Source of the DNA: Sedimenticola hydrogenitrophicus
Lineage (GTDB): Bacteria; Pseudomonadota; Gammaproteobacteria; Chromatiales; Chromatiaceae
Assembly: GCF_029017505.1 (NCBI RefSeq)
Contig: NZ_JAQGEI010000015.1
Coordinates: forward strand, 1-64,000
DNA: 64,000 nt
Direction: 5' to 3'
Part shown: positions 1 through 8,045 of the stretch, piece by piece
How the letters are laid out: each line of letters starts with the position of its first letter
How positions within the stretch are numbered: the stretch's first letter is position 1
Program-made: the position numbers and the translations under genes
Notes under the pieces: model-generated
Databases searched by the model: none
What the model saw: the letters and a program-made list of their open reading frames with translations, nothing else
What the model was told of the DNA's origin: nothing

Positions 1-292
1 GAATCTGGCGCGGCCCAAGCCCTAGCCGTTCACTTAAAGCTCTCTTGCTTGGATAAGGCTTTCGCTCTTCATCCCACCAATAATCAGCAAGTTGCAGCAG
101 CACCGCCAACTGGGTTGGATTCAGGCCCAAACGCTGTTGAGCCCTCAATAGCAGGGAGGGGATAATGCTAAAACCTAGCTTCATCACCTGTTTACCCCAT
201 TTTTTCTCTGATGTCTGCGCCGTCTTGTTTCCCGGCAACAGTCTCACGATTTCGGCAGTTTGCCCGTGCTCAGTTTCCATCTGGTTTCCCAT
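1..292 (-). CDS. HTH-domain protein, C-terminus cut by window edge
   Basis: The open frame runs from an ATG at 292 to the window edge without a stop, about 97 codons. A second in-frame ATG at 280 is also possible, and neither has a strong ribosome-binding site. Residues from about 38 onward read as a helix-turn-helix module (LNPTQLAVLLQLADYW, then PSKRALSERLGLGPRQI), the kind found at the N-terminus of small replication- or island-associated DNA-binding proteins. The stretch is visibly more AT-rich than the rest of the window, which suggests acquired DNA. The biological role is unknown, and the family call rests on the HTH pattern alone. Confidence 0.6.
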   Translation of the reverse strand, partial: MGNQMETEHGQTAEIVRLLPGNKTAQTSEKKWGKQVMKLGFSIIPSLLLRAQQRLGLNPTQLAVLLQLADYWWDEERKPYPSKRALSERLGLGPRQI

Positions 293-611
293 CACAATAT
301 ATCAATCGATGGGTGGGAAATATTCCTAAAAACAGTCAGGTACAATAAGAATCAGGAGTCAAATACGACTAGGGCCACTGGAATAATATGACCCTTAGGT
401 GGAGGCTTGTATGTCCTATTAATAAGCACGACTCTACACAGCATTACGTATACGTAGCACAAACCGAGTAACAGTTAAGGGTCTAGTCTCAGATGTCTAG
501 TGGGTTACGCCCGTTCGGTTCTTTGCATGTTGGTTTAGCTCCCGGTATCGGGGATTTCCTCATGCTTTAGCCGCCCGTGATGTTAGACGTTATCGTTATG
601 CCGCATCTCTA
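293..611. other. AT-rich intergenic stretch
   Basis: No convincing gene is seen. The stretch has low GC compared with what follows, a short palindrome ACGTATACGT near 449-458, and a GTTAGAC motif at 582-588 that resembles an integron core site but lacks a matching partner arm. It probably marks the boundary between an acquired segment on the left and the core-like chromosome starting at the methyltransferase gene. Confidence 0.4.
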
Positions 612-1259
612 TTACCTCCTCAGACAGACCGCCAGAAAACCACCCCAGGGGATTTGCCGGGGTAGCCAGGTCTCGGCAATGCGGGCGAAGCGGTCGCCCC
701 GTGGCAGGAAGATGGCGCTGCCCATACTGACCGCGACGGGGCTGGGGGTAAGCCGGGGTATCCACTCCTCTCTTATCGCTTTCGCGCTGTCCCAGCGGGC
801 ACCCCGGTAAGCGCCCCGGCCCTGTTTTTCCCGATACAGCAAGCTGTGCCGGTTGAGCAGGCCGAGCACCACGGCATGGCGGGTAACCCGCCACATCTCC
901 CGCAGGGCGACGACCGGGTCATCCACGAAACAGAGACTGGTGACGGCGCTGCTGTAGTCGAACTGGTTATCGGCAAACGGCAGTGCCCGGCCGTCACCCC
1001 GCAGGTAGGTGATGTCGCCGTCCTCGCCCGCCGCGTAGGCAAGTGCCAGAGAGTCCGGATCGAGACCGCTGACCTCCAGGCCCAGCCCGGCAAACCGGCG
1101 GCTGAAGTGGCCGGTCCCGCAGCCCACATCAAGGAGTGACGCGCCGACGACCGGGTTCAGCAGGTCACCCAGCAGCGTGAACTCCCGGTCACCGATCCAG
1201 CGCCCGCGCGGGGTGTGATACCACGCCTCGTAGGCCGCCGGATCGGTGATGCTGTGCAT
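612..1259 (-). CDS. class I SAM-dependent methyltransferase
   Basis: 215-residue protein with the class I methyltransferase signature. Motif I is LLDVGCGTGHF at about residues 41-51, an acidic residue follows the second strand (SGLDPDS), and a motif II-like DNQFDYSSAVTSLCFV comes near residues 97-112. This is the UbiE/BioC-like Methyltransf_11 fold. The substrate cannot be read from the sequence. The ATG at 1259 lies 6 bases after the stop of the upstream hydrolase gene, so the two are probably co-transcribed and translationally coupled. Confidence 0.85.
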   Translation of the reverse strand: MHSITDPAAYEAWYHTPRGRWIGDREFTLLGDLLNPVVGASLLDVGCGTGHFSRRFAGLGLEVSGLDPDSLALAYAAGEDGDITYLRGDGRALPFADNQFDYSSAVTSLCFVDDPVVALREMWRVTRHAVVLGLLNRHSLLYREKQGRGAYRGARWDSAKAIREEWIPRLTPSPVAVSMGSAIFLPRGDRFARIAETWLPRQIPWGGFLAVCLRR

Positions 1260-1265
1260 GGCCGG

Positions 1266-2147
1266 TTACTCGTTGATGAACTCGATGGCGCGCTCCACCA
1301 AATCCTCGGCGTAGAGGTCACGGAAGGAGTGGTCGGCGCCGTCCAGCACCTCCAGTTCGATGGTACCGGCCTCCGCCATGGGGGCCAGTGTCTTGTCCAG
1401 CCCCTTGACCACCTGATCCTCGGTGCCGGCGAACACCAGCACCGGCTGGCTGATCCCGGGCAGCAGGTAAGGGGTATCCTGGCGCGGCTCCGGGGCATAG
1501 TAGGAGACGAAGGCCTCGGCGGTGACGCTGGTCCCCTTGCAGTAGATGAAATCGGTCTGCTCCATCGGCATCTTCGACTGGCCGGCGGAGACCAGGGCCT
1601 GGGCCGACGCCAGCACCGGCGCCAACGGCTTGGCGTAACGCTTTTCATACTCCTCGGCGGCGTATTCCGGACTCCAGGTCTGCGGCGCGACCAGGATCAC
1701 CTTTTTGACCACCGGGTCGCCCTGTCCGGCGGCAAACCAGGCAGTCTGGTTGCCGCCCCGGGAGTGGCCCAGCAGCACCACCTGTTGCGCCCCTTGGCGT
1801 TTCAGCCACTCCAGCCAGAGCCCGATCTCGGTGACCGCATCCGCATGCTTGTGGGCGTGGGGTGTGGCGCACTCGTAGGGACCCTGCCGGTCATTCAGGC
1901 CCAGGCCCAGGTTGATCGCCAGGGAACTCAGGCCGTTTTCCTGAAACAGCGTCTGCAGGGCGGTGATGATTTCGCTCTGGTTGTGCGACAGCGTACCGTG
2001 GGTGATGAGGATCACCGGTCCGGCGGGCCAGTTTTCGGTCTTTTCAAGACGGGCATTCAGGGTCAGGCCGGCGTCGCTCAGGGTCACCTCCGCGGCCTGG
2101 GCCTGAGCAAGAAACAGTACGGCTATCAGAAGAATATAACGGGTCAC
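1266..2147 (-). CDS. secreted alpha/beta hydrolase
   Basis: 293-residue alpha/beta-hydrolase fold protein with a signal peptide (MTRYILLIAVLFLAQAQA), so it is probably periplasmic. The oxyanion-region ILITHG motif lies near residue 47, the nucleophile elbow GHSRGG near residue 128, and a late Asp (VLDGADHSF) includes the likely catalytic His. The GTG start at 2147 has AGAGGT upstream. It could be a carboxylesterase or dienelactone-hydrolase-like enzyme; the substrate is unknown. It is followed directly by the methyltransferase gene. The 267 bases upstream hold two inverted-repeat elements. Confidence 0.8.
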   Translation of the reverse strand: MTRYILLIAVLFLAQAQAAEVTLSDAGLTLNARLEKTENWPAGPVILITHGTLSHNQSEIITALQTLFQENGLSSLAINLGLGLNDRQGPYECATPHAHKHADAVTEIGLWLEWLKRQGAQQVVLLGHSRGGNQTAWFAAGQGDPVVKKVILVAPQTWSPEYAAEEYEKRYAKPLAPVLASAQALVSAGQSKMPMEQTDFIYCKGTSVTAEAFVSYYAPEPRQDTPYLLPGISQPVLVFAGTEDQVVKGLDKTLAPMAEAGTIELEVLDGADHSFRDLYAEDLVERAIEFINE

Positions 2148-2204
2148 GTGTTTACCTCTCTGGTCTGTTTTTTTATCAACTCAAAGTTTCGGAGTTCGCA
2201 GTAC

Positions 2205-2280
2205 TTGTAGGGTGGATAAGCTTGCGCATCCACCGCCATCCGATTCATGGTGGATGCGCTGATGCTTATCCACCCTACAA
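2205..2280. repeat. palindromic repeat, GTAGGGTGGATAAGC family (copy 1)
   Basis: Arms of 17 bp at 2205-2221 and 2264-2280 are perfect inverted copies, and inner arms (GCGCATCCACC with GGTGGATGCGC) extend the hairpin. The same sequence design recurs at 32364-32440, so this is a dispersed REP-like intergenic repeat and not a gene-specific terminator. Confidence 0.8.
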
Positions 2281-2312
2281 AATCAGCGATTCGGGCTTTG
2301 TGACAATCCTAT

Positions 2313-2389
2313 AGGGGTCGGAGTCAAATTTGCTGGACATTGTTGTATGAAATGTCCCGTTTCCTTGATCAAATTTGACTCCGACCCCT
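2313..2389. repeat. inverted repeat of RAYT/REP type (AGGGGTCGGAGTCAAATTTG)
   Basis: Perfect 20-bp arms lie at 2313-2332 and 2370-2389 with an inner GGACAT/ATGTCC pair. The motif GGGGTCGGAGTCAAATTTG is familiar from gammaproteobacterial repeats near REP-associated tyrosine transposases. No transposase is present here, so this is a stand-alone non-autonomous copy. Confidence 0.7.
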
Positions 2390-2414
2390 GTCCTGTCGCC
2401 ACCGCATTACCGGG

Positions 2415-2798
2415 TCAATCACAATCATCGTCCGCACTCCCGGACTGATCCTCCGCGAAGGCCTCGTTCACCAGTTGAACCTCGATCGCCACATCGTCGG
2501 CGCCAACGCCGATCCCCCGGGTCCAGCGGTTGACATAGCCGGACTTGAACGCCCCGAGATCGAAGCTGCCGCGCTCGACTGTGAAGCGGAAGCGGCCATC
2601 GGCTCCGGTGTAGACGCTGCCCAGGGTGACCCGGCTGTCCGAGTCGACCAGGATGATCTCCACCTTCGCCAGGCGATCCCCCTCCTCCGCCACGACCCCG
2701 GACAGGGTGGCGGCGTGGAGTGGCGCAAACACCAACAGCAGCGCCGCCCAGGTGCCGTGGCAACCCAACCCGAACCGTTTTTTTGTCCTATCCATCAT
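2415..2798 (-). CDS. secreted protein with carboxypeptidase-regulatory-like domain
   Basis: 127-residue protein. An N-terminal hydrophobic signal region (WAALLLVFAPLHA) precedes a single beta-sandwich of the CarboxypepD_reg type: ATLSGVVAEEGDRLAKVEIILV, then TLGSVYTGADGRFRFTV and YVNRWTRGI. It ends in an acidic tail with a final DDDCD. Such domains usually mediate binding in secreted or outer-membrane proteins. Start codons at 2798 and 2795 follow GGAGAG. It sits 28 bases after the trans-sulfuration enzyme gene and may close the same operon. The specific role is unknown. Confidence 0.65.
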   Translation of the reverse strand: MMDRTKKRFGLGCHGTWAALLLVFAPLHAATLSGVVAEEGDRLAKVEIILVDSDSRVTLGSVYTGADGRFRFTVERGSFDLGAFKSGYVNRWTRGIGVGADDVAIEVQLVNEAFAEDQSGSADDDCD

Positions 2799-2826
2799 GC
2801 GGGTCTCTCCGGCTGTCGGTCATCAT

Positions 2827-3999
2827 TTAATCCAGCGCCTGTTGCAGGTCGGCGATCAGGTCGCCGGCATCCTCCAGCCCCACCGAGAGGCGCACCATGG
2901 CACCGCTGATGCCGCGGCGCGCGCGTTCATCCTCGCTCAGGCCGTGGTGAGTGGTGGTCACCGGCTGGGTCACCAGGCTCTCCACCCCGCCCAGGCTGGC
3001 GGCAATGGAGAACAGCTTGAGCCGGTCCACCACCGCAGCCGTTCCGGCCGTGTCGGCATCGATCTCAAGGGTGAGCATGCCGCCAAAGCCGCTCATCTGG
3101 CGGGCGGCGAGTTCGTGGCCGGGGAAATCGCCCAGACCGGGGTAGAGCACGCGGCGAATGCGCGGGTGGCGCGTCATGGCGTCGGCGATGGCCTGGGCCG
3201 TGGCGTTCTGCTGGCGCACCCGCACCACCAGGGTGCGCAGGCTGCGGGCCAACTGGCTGCAGGTCTCCGGCGCCGGCATCGAGCCCAGGTTCTTGCGCCA
3301 GCCCCAGATCGGATCGAGCAGCGCCTTCGACGCCATCAGCGCACCGGCGGTGAGGTCGCTGTGACCGCCCAGGTACTTGGTGGCGCTGTGCACCGCGAAA
3401 TCGGCGCCCAGCGCCAGCGGCTGCTGGTTGACCGGTGAGGCGAAGGTATTGTCCACCGCCAGCAGGGCGCCGTGGGCGTGCACCTGTTCCGCGATCGCGG
3501 CGATATCGAACAGCTCCAGGGCCGGATTGGTGGGTGTCTCCAGGAACACCAGGCGCGCACCCGCCGCCAGCAGCCCGTCCAGGCGATCCAGTTCGGAGCC
3601 GAGGATCAGGTGGGTCGGGATGCCCAGCAGCGGCAACTGCTCGGCGATCAGCTCCAGGGTGCCGCCGTAGGCGTCGCCGATACAGACGATCCCTTGCCGG
3701 CCATGGGCCAGGAACAGGGCCGCCTCCGCCGCCATGCCGGAGGCGAAGGCAAAGGCCGCTTCCGCCCCCTCCAGGCTGGCCAGTTTCGCCTCCAGCGCCT
3801 GGATGGTGGGGTTCAGCCCGTAGCGGGTGTAGAGACTGCCCGCCTGGCGCCCCTCCACCACGTCGAGCAGCGCCGCGGTATTGGCGAACTTGAAGGTTGT
3901 CGTTGCGTAAATCGGGGTGTGCGGACTGCCATGACTATCGGCCAGTTCGCCGGCGTGGACACAGCGGGTGGCGAGTTGTTGTGCTTTTGTTTCGGTCAT
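2827..3999 (-). CDS. PLP-dependent trans-sulfuration enzyme (cystathionine gamma-synthase / methionine gamma-lyase family)
   Basis: 390-residue Cys/Met-metabolism PLP enzyme of normal family length. The substrate-side YTRYGLNPT motif is near residue 60, the cofactor-binding FASGMAA near residue 88, VDNTFASP near residue 180, and the Schiff-base lysine lies in SATKYLGGHSDLTAG around residue 210. The C-terminal LGGVESLVTQP motif is intact. Family members act as cystathionine gamma-synthase, O-succinyl- or O-acetylhomoserine sulfhydrylase, or methionine gamma-lyase; sequence alone does not decide. The ATG overlaps the TlpA stop by 4 bases (ATGA), and AGGGAG gives a ribosome site. Co-location with a thioredoxin-like protein and a cytochrome is unusual for plain methionine synthesis. 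Confidence 0.85.
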   Translation of the reverse strand: MTETKAQQLATRCVHAGELADSHGSPHTPIYATTTFKFANTAALLDVVEGRQAGSLYTRYGLNPTIQALEAKLASLEGAEAAFAFASGMAAEAALFLAHGRQGIVCIGDAYGGTLELIAEQLPLLGIPTHLILGSELDRLDGLLAAGARLVFLETPTNPALELFDIAAIAEQVHAHGALLAVDNTFASPVNQQPLALGADFAVHSATKYLGGHSDLTAGALMASKALLDPIWGWRKNLGSMPAPETCSQLARSLRTLVVRVRQQNATAQAIADAMTRHPRIRRVLYPGLGDFPGHELAARQMSGFGGMLTLEIDADTAGTAAVVDRLKLFSIAASLGGVESLVTQPVTTTHHGLSEDERARRGISGAMVRLSVGLEDAGDLIADLQQALD

Positions 4000-4532
4000 C
4001 GGTCGCTCCCTGAGAGTGGTCTATCGAAAGTAGTGTTCATGTTGCGCAGTTCGAGTACCGGTTGCAGCAATGCCGGATCGTCCCACTCGCGCCCGCCGAT
4101 GGCGCGGTAGACGATGCGTCCCTGCGGATCCACCACGAAGGTGGTAGGCAGGCCCCGGATCGGCCAGGCGCCGCTGACCGAGCCGTCGCTATCGAACAGA
4201 ATGGGGAACTCCACCGGGTAGCTGCCGGTAAACTGGAACACGCTATCCACATCCTCACCGACATTGACAGCCAGCAGCGCCACCCCTTCGGGTTGCAGCC
4301 GCTCCCAGGCGCGCTGCATGGAGGGCATCTCCTCGCGGCAGGGCGGGCACCAGGTGGCCCAGAAGTTGACGATGACCGGCCGGCCGCGCAGATCGGCGAG
4401 GCGAACAGCGTTGCCGTCCAGGTCCTGCAGGGTGAAGTCAGGGGCCATCGGCCGCGCCTCGACCGGGGTCAGGGTCTGCGCCGCCGTGGCGGTGAGCGGC
4501 AGCAGCAGTACGGCAAGCAGCAGGCGGCGCAT
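3996..4532 (-). CDS. TlpA/ResA-type periplasmic thioredoxin-like protein
   Basis: 178-residue protein with a signal peptide (MRRLLLAVLLLPLTATAA) followed by an AhpC/TSA-Redoxin-type thioredoxin fold. The redox motif WCPPC has its cysteines at residues 62 and 65, and the cis-proline region is GLPTTFVVD. The start at 4532 is preferred over an upstream ATG at 4550 because the Shine-Dalgarno AAAGGAGA lies inside that extension. Family members reduce periplasmic cysteines, for instance apocytochrome c haem-binding cysteines, which fits the pentahaem cytochrome two genes upstream. It overlaps the next gene by 4 bases. Confidence 0.88.
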   Translation of the reverse strand: MRRLLLAVLLLPLTATAAQTLTPVEARPMAPDFTLQDLDGNAVRLADLRGRPVIVNFWATWCPPCREEMPSMQRAWERLQPEGVALLAVNVGEDVDSVFQFTGSYPVEFPILFDSDGSVSGAWPIRGLPTTFVVDPQGRIVYRAIGGREWDDPALLQPVLELRNMNTTFDRPLSGSDR

Positions 4533-4546
4533 CAGGTTCTCTCCTT

Positions 4547-5122
4547 TCATAATTGACGATCAGGGGCGCACCGCATCCCCGCAAAACGCAGATGCCGCGC
4601 TGTGTTGGCTTGCCGCCAGTCGACTTCAAGATCAAAGCTGGCGCCCGGCTCGAGGTTGAAGGTCACCATGCCCATGTTCCAGTCACCGGGTTGAAAGCGC
4701 TGCCGGGTCGGAAACAGCGACCAGCGAAAGGCGACACGGGCCGGTTGGGCTACCTCCAGCCGTTGCCACTCCTGTTGCCAGTCGGCCTCCAGCCGCAACG
4801 GCCGGGGGCTCCCCCGCGCCGGCATCACCCGCCAGCCGGACAAGTCCAACTCAATGGGGGCGTCGGCGTCGTTGCGGACGACGGCCTGGAAGACGCAGGC
4901 CAGGGCCACGGCTTCCGCCTCCCCGGGCCGGAACCCCCGACCCTGAAAATAGGCGCGGGACTGGTCCGGCAGGCGCTGGTTGAAGCTGAACGAGGCGCCG
5001 CCAACCCGCCAGGACCAGCTCTCCAGGCCCGTCTCCGGATCGCGGGCGTGCTCGACGCCGGCTTGCGCGGAGGCGCCGAACAGGAGCAGTCCGAGCACAG
5101 CGCCAATAGCGTGGTTCGCCAT
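4547..5122 (-). CDS. secreted hypothetical protein of a cytochrome operon
   Basis: 191-residue protein with a signal peptide (MANHAIGAVLGLLLFGASAQA) and a mature part that looks all-beta, with Trp- and Arg-rich strands (WRVMPARGSPRPLRLEADW, WNMGMVTFNLEPGASFDLEVDW). The reading frame is open much further upstream, but the GGGAGAA ribosome site and the signal peptide fix the start at 5122. No family is recognised. It lies 28 bases after the pentahaem cytochrome gene and 14 bases before TlpA, so it is probably a periplasmic partner of that system. Confidence 0.7.
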   Translation of the reverse strand: MANHAIGAVLGLLLFGASAQAGVEHARDPETGLESWSWRVGGASFSFNQRLPDQSRAYFQGRGFRPGEAEAVALACVFQAVVRNDADAPIELDLSGWRVMPARGSPRPLRLEADWQQEWQRLEVAQPARVAFRWSLFPTRQRFQPGDWNMGMVTFNLEPGASFDLEVDWRQANTARHLRFAGMRCAPDRQL

Positions 5123-5150
5123 AGAATTCTCCCTTGCGGCCGCGCTGCGA

Positions 5151-6359
5151 TCAGCCCGCCCGCGGGTCGCCGAGGGGCAGGCGCTTGCGGTATATCTCGT
5201 AGGTGGTGGGCTCCTCGCTCTGGTAACCGATGCGTTTGAGCCGCGCCTCCTCAACCAGCCCATAGCGCACCACCGCCTCGGCGGTCCAGGCGCGGTCGAG
5301 TGCCGCGCCGCTAAATTTGAACTCCTCGCTGCGCGGACGCCCCGGCGGCAGCCGGGTGTCCCAGAGATCGACAATGAACGGCCGCCACATGACCGTCCGT
5401 TTCAGTACTTTCTCCTCCTCGGCCAGTACCGCGCCATCCTGGTCCAGCAGCCGCACGCTGAGGACGAAATGCCGGTCCGGGGTGCCGGTGGGCACATAGT
5501 GGGCAGCGCCGACGTTGGTGATGGTCAGGCGGTAGCGGTCCGATTTGCCGCTCATCCGTTCGAAGCCGACCTCCACGGCCTTGCGCACCATCTCCGGATC
5601 ATGGCCGCCGCGCCACACATGCTGCCGCGTCAGCCTCGGCTCGCCGCCGGCCACCAGCGGACGCTCCACCGCCGGCATGTGGCACTCGACGCAGCCCAGG
5701 GTGGCCGGATCGACCTGTTCCAGATCCCCGGTGTAGGTCGACGGCTCGCCCCCGCCGGTACGGATTTCGGCGACCGTGCCACAGGGCGGAAAGCGGAAGA
5801 AGGTGTCCCAACGCTCGCCACCCACCAGATGACATTGTATGCACACCTGGTTGCCGCTGCTGATTTGCCGCACCGGGTGGGCATCGCTTTCGCTGCCGTA
5901 CGGGCCGAGAATCTGTCCCTCGCGCAGGTGGCAGGCGGCGCAGGTGACACCCTGGTGTTGCAGGCCAGGGTCAAAATCCGGATTCGGCGCCAGGATCGGG
6001 TCCCACTTTTCCTCATCGCGAAAACCGAGCACCCGATGCTCCTGCTGCCGGTCCAGGGGGGTGTGGCAGTTCTTGCAGACCTGCTGGCTGCCGTCGAATT
6101 GCCAGTCCGCCTGGAAATAGGGGTCGGTCCACGCCTGGCTGTGCATGCTGGTGCGCCACTCCTCATAAAATGCCGCATGGCATTCGCCGCAGCTCTCCGC
6201 CTTGAGGTCACCAAGCACGGCGGGCGCCGCGCTGGTATCCACGGGCCGCTCGAAGGCGGGAGCGACCACGAAGATGTTCAGCGGGCGCACGAAGCGCCAG
6301 CCCAGGAAGGCGGCCAGCGCCAACAGGACAGCGCCGAGGATGATGGTCTTTCGCTTCAT
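5151..6359 (-). CDS. membrane-anchored pentahaem cytochrome c (c554-like)
   Basis: 402-residue protein with an N-terminal membrane anchor (IILGAVLLALAAFLGWRFV) and five CxxCH haem c motifs: CGECH, CKNCH, CAACH, CIQCH and CVECH. Extra histidines (MHSQAW, HVWRGGH) could be distal ligands. The arrangement resembles the cytochrome c-554 family of periplasmic electron carriers, and the last 150 residues form a beta-rich domain without haem motifs. It is first in a probable operon with a secreted protein, TlpA-type thioredoxin and PLP enzyme. Redox partners are not evident. The upstream 262 bases are full of palindromic repeats, and no clear promoter was seen. Confidence 0.85.
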   Translation of the reverse strand: MKRKTIILGAVLLALAAFLGWRFVRPLNIFVVAPAFERPVDTSAAPAVLGDLKAESCGECHAAFYEEWRTSMHSQAWTDPYFQADWQFDGSQQVCKNCHTPLDRQQEHRVLGFRDEEKWDPILAPNPDFDPGLQHQGVTCAACHLREGQILGPYGSESDAHPVRQISSGNQVCIQCHLVGGERWDTFFRFPPCGTVAEIRTGGGEPSTYTGDLEQVDPATLGCVECHMPAVERPLVAGGEPRLTRQHVWRGGHDPEMVRKAVEVGFERMSGKSDRYRLTITNVGAAHYVPTGTPDRHFVLSVRLLDQDGAVLAEEEKVLKRTVMWRPFIVDLWDTRLPPGRPRSEEFKFSGAALDRAWTAEAVVRYGLVEEARLKRIGYQSEEPTTYEIYRKRLPLGDPRAG

Positions 6360-6397
6360 GAAATTTTCCGATTCATCAAAAGGTATAACTCAGCCAT

Positions 6398-6618
6398 CGT
6401 AGGGTGGGTTAGCGGCGCACAGACACAGAACTTCCAGACCACGATAACGCTTGGGCGCCGCGTAACCCACCGAATTCTCGACCACCAAACGGTGGGTTAC
6501 GGCGCGCGTACGGTCCAATGCCAACGGCCATCCCCGGCGCACGGCGCGCCTAACCCACCCTACGGGAGCGCTGGGCCGCAACACCCTACATCTATTGGGC
6601 GCTGCGTAACCCACGAAT
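6398..6618. repeat. cluster of GTGGGTTA palindromic repeats
   Basis: Copies of a GGGTGGGTTA-(N)-GGCGC unit alternate in orientation: near 6401 forward, 6454 reverse, 6490 forward, 6545 reverse and 6600 reverse. The outer pair, 6398-6418 with 6543-6564, can form a long nested hairpin. This fills the gap between the outer-membrane protein and cytochrome genes. It is a BIME-like array of dispersed repeats. Confidence 0.7.
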
Positions 6619-6621
6619 TCC

Positions 6622-7890
6622 TCAAAAGGCATAACGCAGGGTCATGTAGACGTTGTCGTTATCCCCCAGAACGCCGAACTGGCCGCTGCGATCGCCCACC
6701 ACCAGGTTCGCCCCGACCTCGCCCCACAGGGCGTCGCTGAAGGCGTAGCGGGCGGATGGGATGAGGTAGCCGTCCCCCTCGCTGATGCCCCAGAAGGCGA
6801 ACAGGCTCAGGCGCAGGGTCTGGTGCATCTGGAACCGGGTGAGGCGCAGGGTCGCCACGCCGCGCAGCTCGTCGCGTTCGGGCTGCCCCGCCGGCAGGGT
6901 GCGCCGGTAGGCGGCGTGGTCGTGCATCCACTCCACATAGCCCTGCACCCCGAGGGTGGTGTCGGCGCCGATCTGGCGGCTGTAGCCGGCCAGCAGCCGC
7001 GTCTGGCTGTTCCCGATAGCGGGATCGTTGCCGTCACGATCATCGACCGAGTCGTAATAGCCTGCCTCCAGGCTGAGCACGCCGCTGCCCAGCGGACCCG
7101 AGAGGCTCGCGCCGACGGCGTTGAGGCGCGGAAACCCGCCTTGCCACCCGGCTCCCACTTGGCGTAACGCCGGGGCGCGGTAGTGGGTGCGGGAGAGATA
7201 CAACGCCCCGTCCCAACTGCCGACGTAGCGCGAGACCCGCAACCCGACCTCCAGCCCCGACGGCTCGTCCAGCTCGGCCTGGATCGCCTGGCCCGGGAGG
7301 ACGAAACGCTCCCGGTCCGGCAGGCGGTCCGGGCGAAAGTCGGCCAGCACCAGTTGCACATCGGCAAAGTCCGGGAACAGGTCGAGGCGCATCGCGTCGC
7401 TGCCGCGTTTCAGATACTCCAGCGGCAGGCCGCCGTAGAAGGCCGTCCAGTCCTTGGGGAAGGTGTCGTTGATGAACAGCAGGTCCGCCACCCCCCAGGT
7501 GACCACCTGACGGCCAGCGCGGACACTGTAGCGATCAGCATTGTAGTCGGCGTACAGCTCACGGACATCCGCCTCTGATTCGCCCAGTGCGGCGTCGTGC
7601 AACAGGTCGATCTTGCCGGCATAGCCCAGCGCCCCTGCAAAACCGCCGCCTTCCGCCTTGAGTTGCAGGCGCTGCTCATTGAAGGGCAAGTCGCAGGCGG
7701 TTCCCGGATCACAGTCCACGCCACCGAGGCGCGCCGCCCCGTGGGCCTGAAGGAAGCCGTGGATTTCAGGTATCTCCAGGGGGGGCGCCTCCGCCGCGCC
7801 GGCGGGAAGCCCCGCGCCCCAGGCCAGGACACCCGCCAGGGCGAAGTGAAGGATGGATGGCGTTTGCCTGGTAAGTGCCGGGCTAACCAC
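6622..7890 (-). CDS. outer-membrane beta-barrel protein
   Basis: 422 residues from a GTG at 7890, which gives a signal peptide (TPSILHFALAGVLAWGAGLPAGAAEA) followed by a barrel rich in alternating hydrophobic strands. It ends in YMTLRYAF, the aromatic-terminal signature recognised by the BAM complex. The frame stays open back to an ATG at 8049 that overlaps the LolA-like stop as ATGA, so a longer coupled form is possible, but those extra 53 codons run through an inverted repeat and look non-coding in character. It is the last gene of an exporter cluster and probably the outer-membrane component. The substrate is unknown. Confidence 0.75.
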   Translation of the reverse strand: MVSPALTRQTPSILHFALAGVLAWGAGLPAGAAEAPPLEIPEIHGFLQAHGAARLGGVDCDPGTACDLPFNEQRLQLKAEGGGFAGALGYAGKIDLLHDAALGESEADVRELYADYNADRYSVRAGRQVVTWGVADLLFINDTFPKDWTAFYGGLPLEYLKRGSDAMRLDLFPDFADVQLVLADFRPDRLPDRERFVLPGQAIQAELDEPSGLEVGLRVSRYVGSWDGALYLSRTHYRAPALRQVGAGWQGGFPRLNAVGASLSGPLGSGVLSLEAGYYDSVDDRDGNDPAIGNSQTRLLAGYSRQIGADTTLGVQGYVEWMHDHAAYRRTLPAGQPERDELRGVATLRLTRFQMHQTLRLSLFAFWGISEGDGYLIPSARYAFSDALWGEVGANLVVGDRSGQFGVLGDNDNVYMTLRYAF

Positions 7891-7894
7891 GCAT

Positions 7895-7999
7895 GTGGGC
7901 GCGTTACCCCCGGCAGAGGGCGTCTGCGGCCATGGATGGCCGCAGCGAGCCCCCAGGGATGGGTTTACGGCGTCCCTCTGCCGGGGGTAACACACCCAC
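7895..7999. repeat. nested inverted repeat between LolA-like and barrel genes
   Basis: Arms at 7895-7920 and 7974-7999 (core TTACCCCCGGCAGAGGG with its complement) enclose a second palindrome (TGCGGCCATGGATGGCCGCA) at 7925-7944. It is a dispersed-type repeat and lies between the coupled start at 8049 and the more likely start at 7890 of the barrel gene. Confidence 0.75.
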
Positions 8000-8045
8000 T
8001 TCCGGACTATTCCAGGGTGGTTGACCAGATGTTTGCATTCCCGGC

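Noticed and set aside
495-588. Integron attC-like site (GTCTAG ... GTTAGAC)
   Set aside because: GTTAGAC fits the core pattern but the inner arms are not complementary (both read CGCCCG in the same direction), so no attC hairpin forms.
577-810. Plus-strand frame of 77 codons
   Set aside because: It overlaps the end of the clear methyltransferase gene on the other strand, has no ribosome site, and its composition is that of an antisense frame.
4980-6740. Very long plus-strand frame (586 codons)
   Set aside because: It lies antisense to the pentahaem cytochrome and its neighbours, which have signal peptides, haem motifs and ribosome sites; long antisense frames are expected at this GC content.
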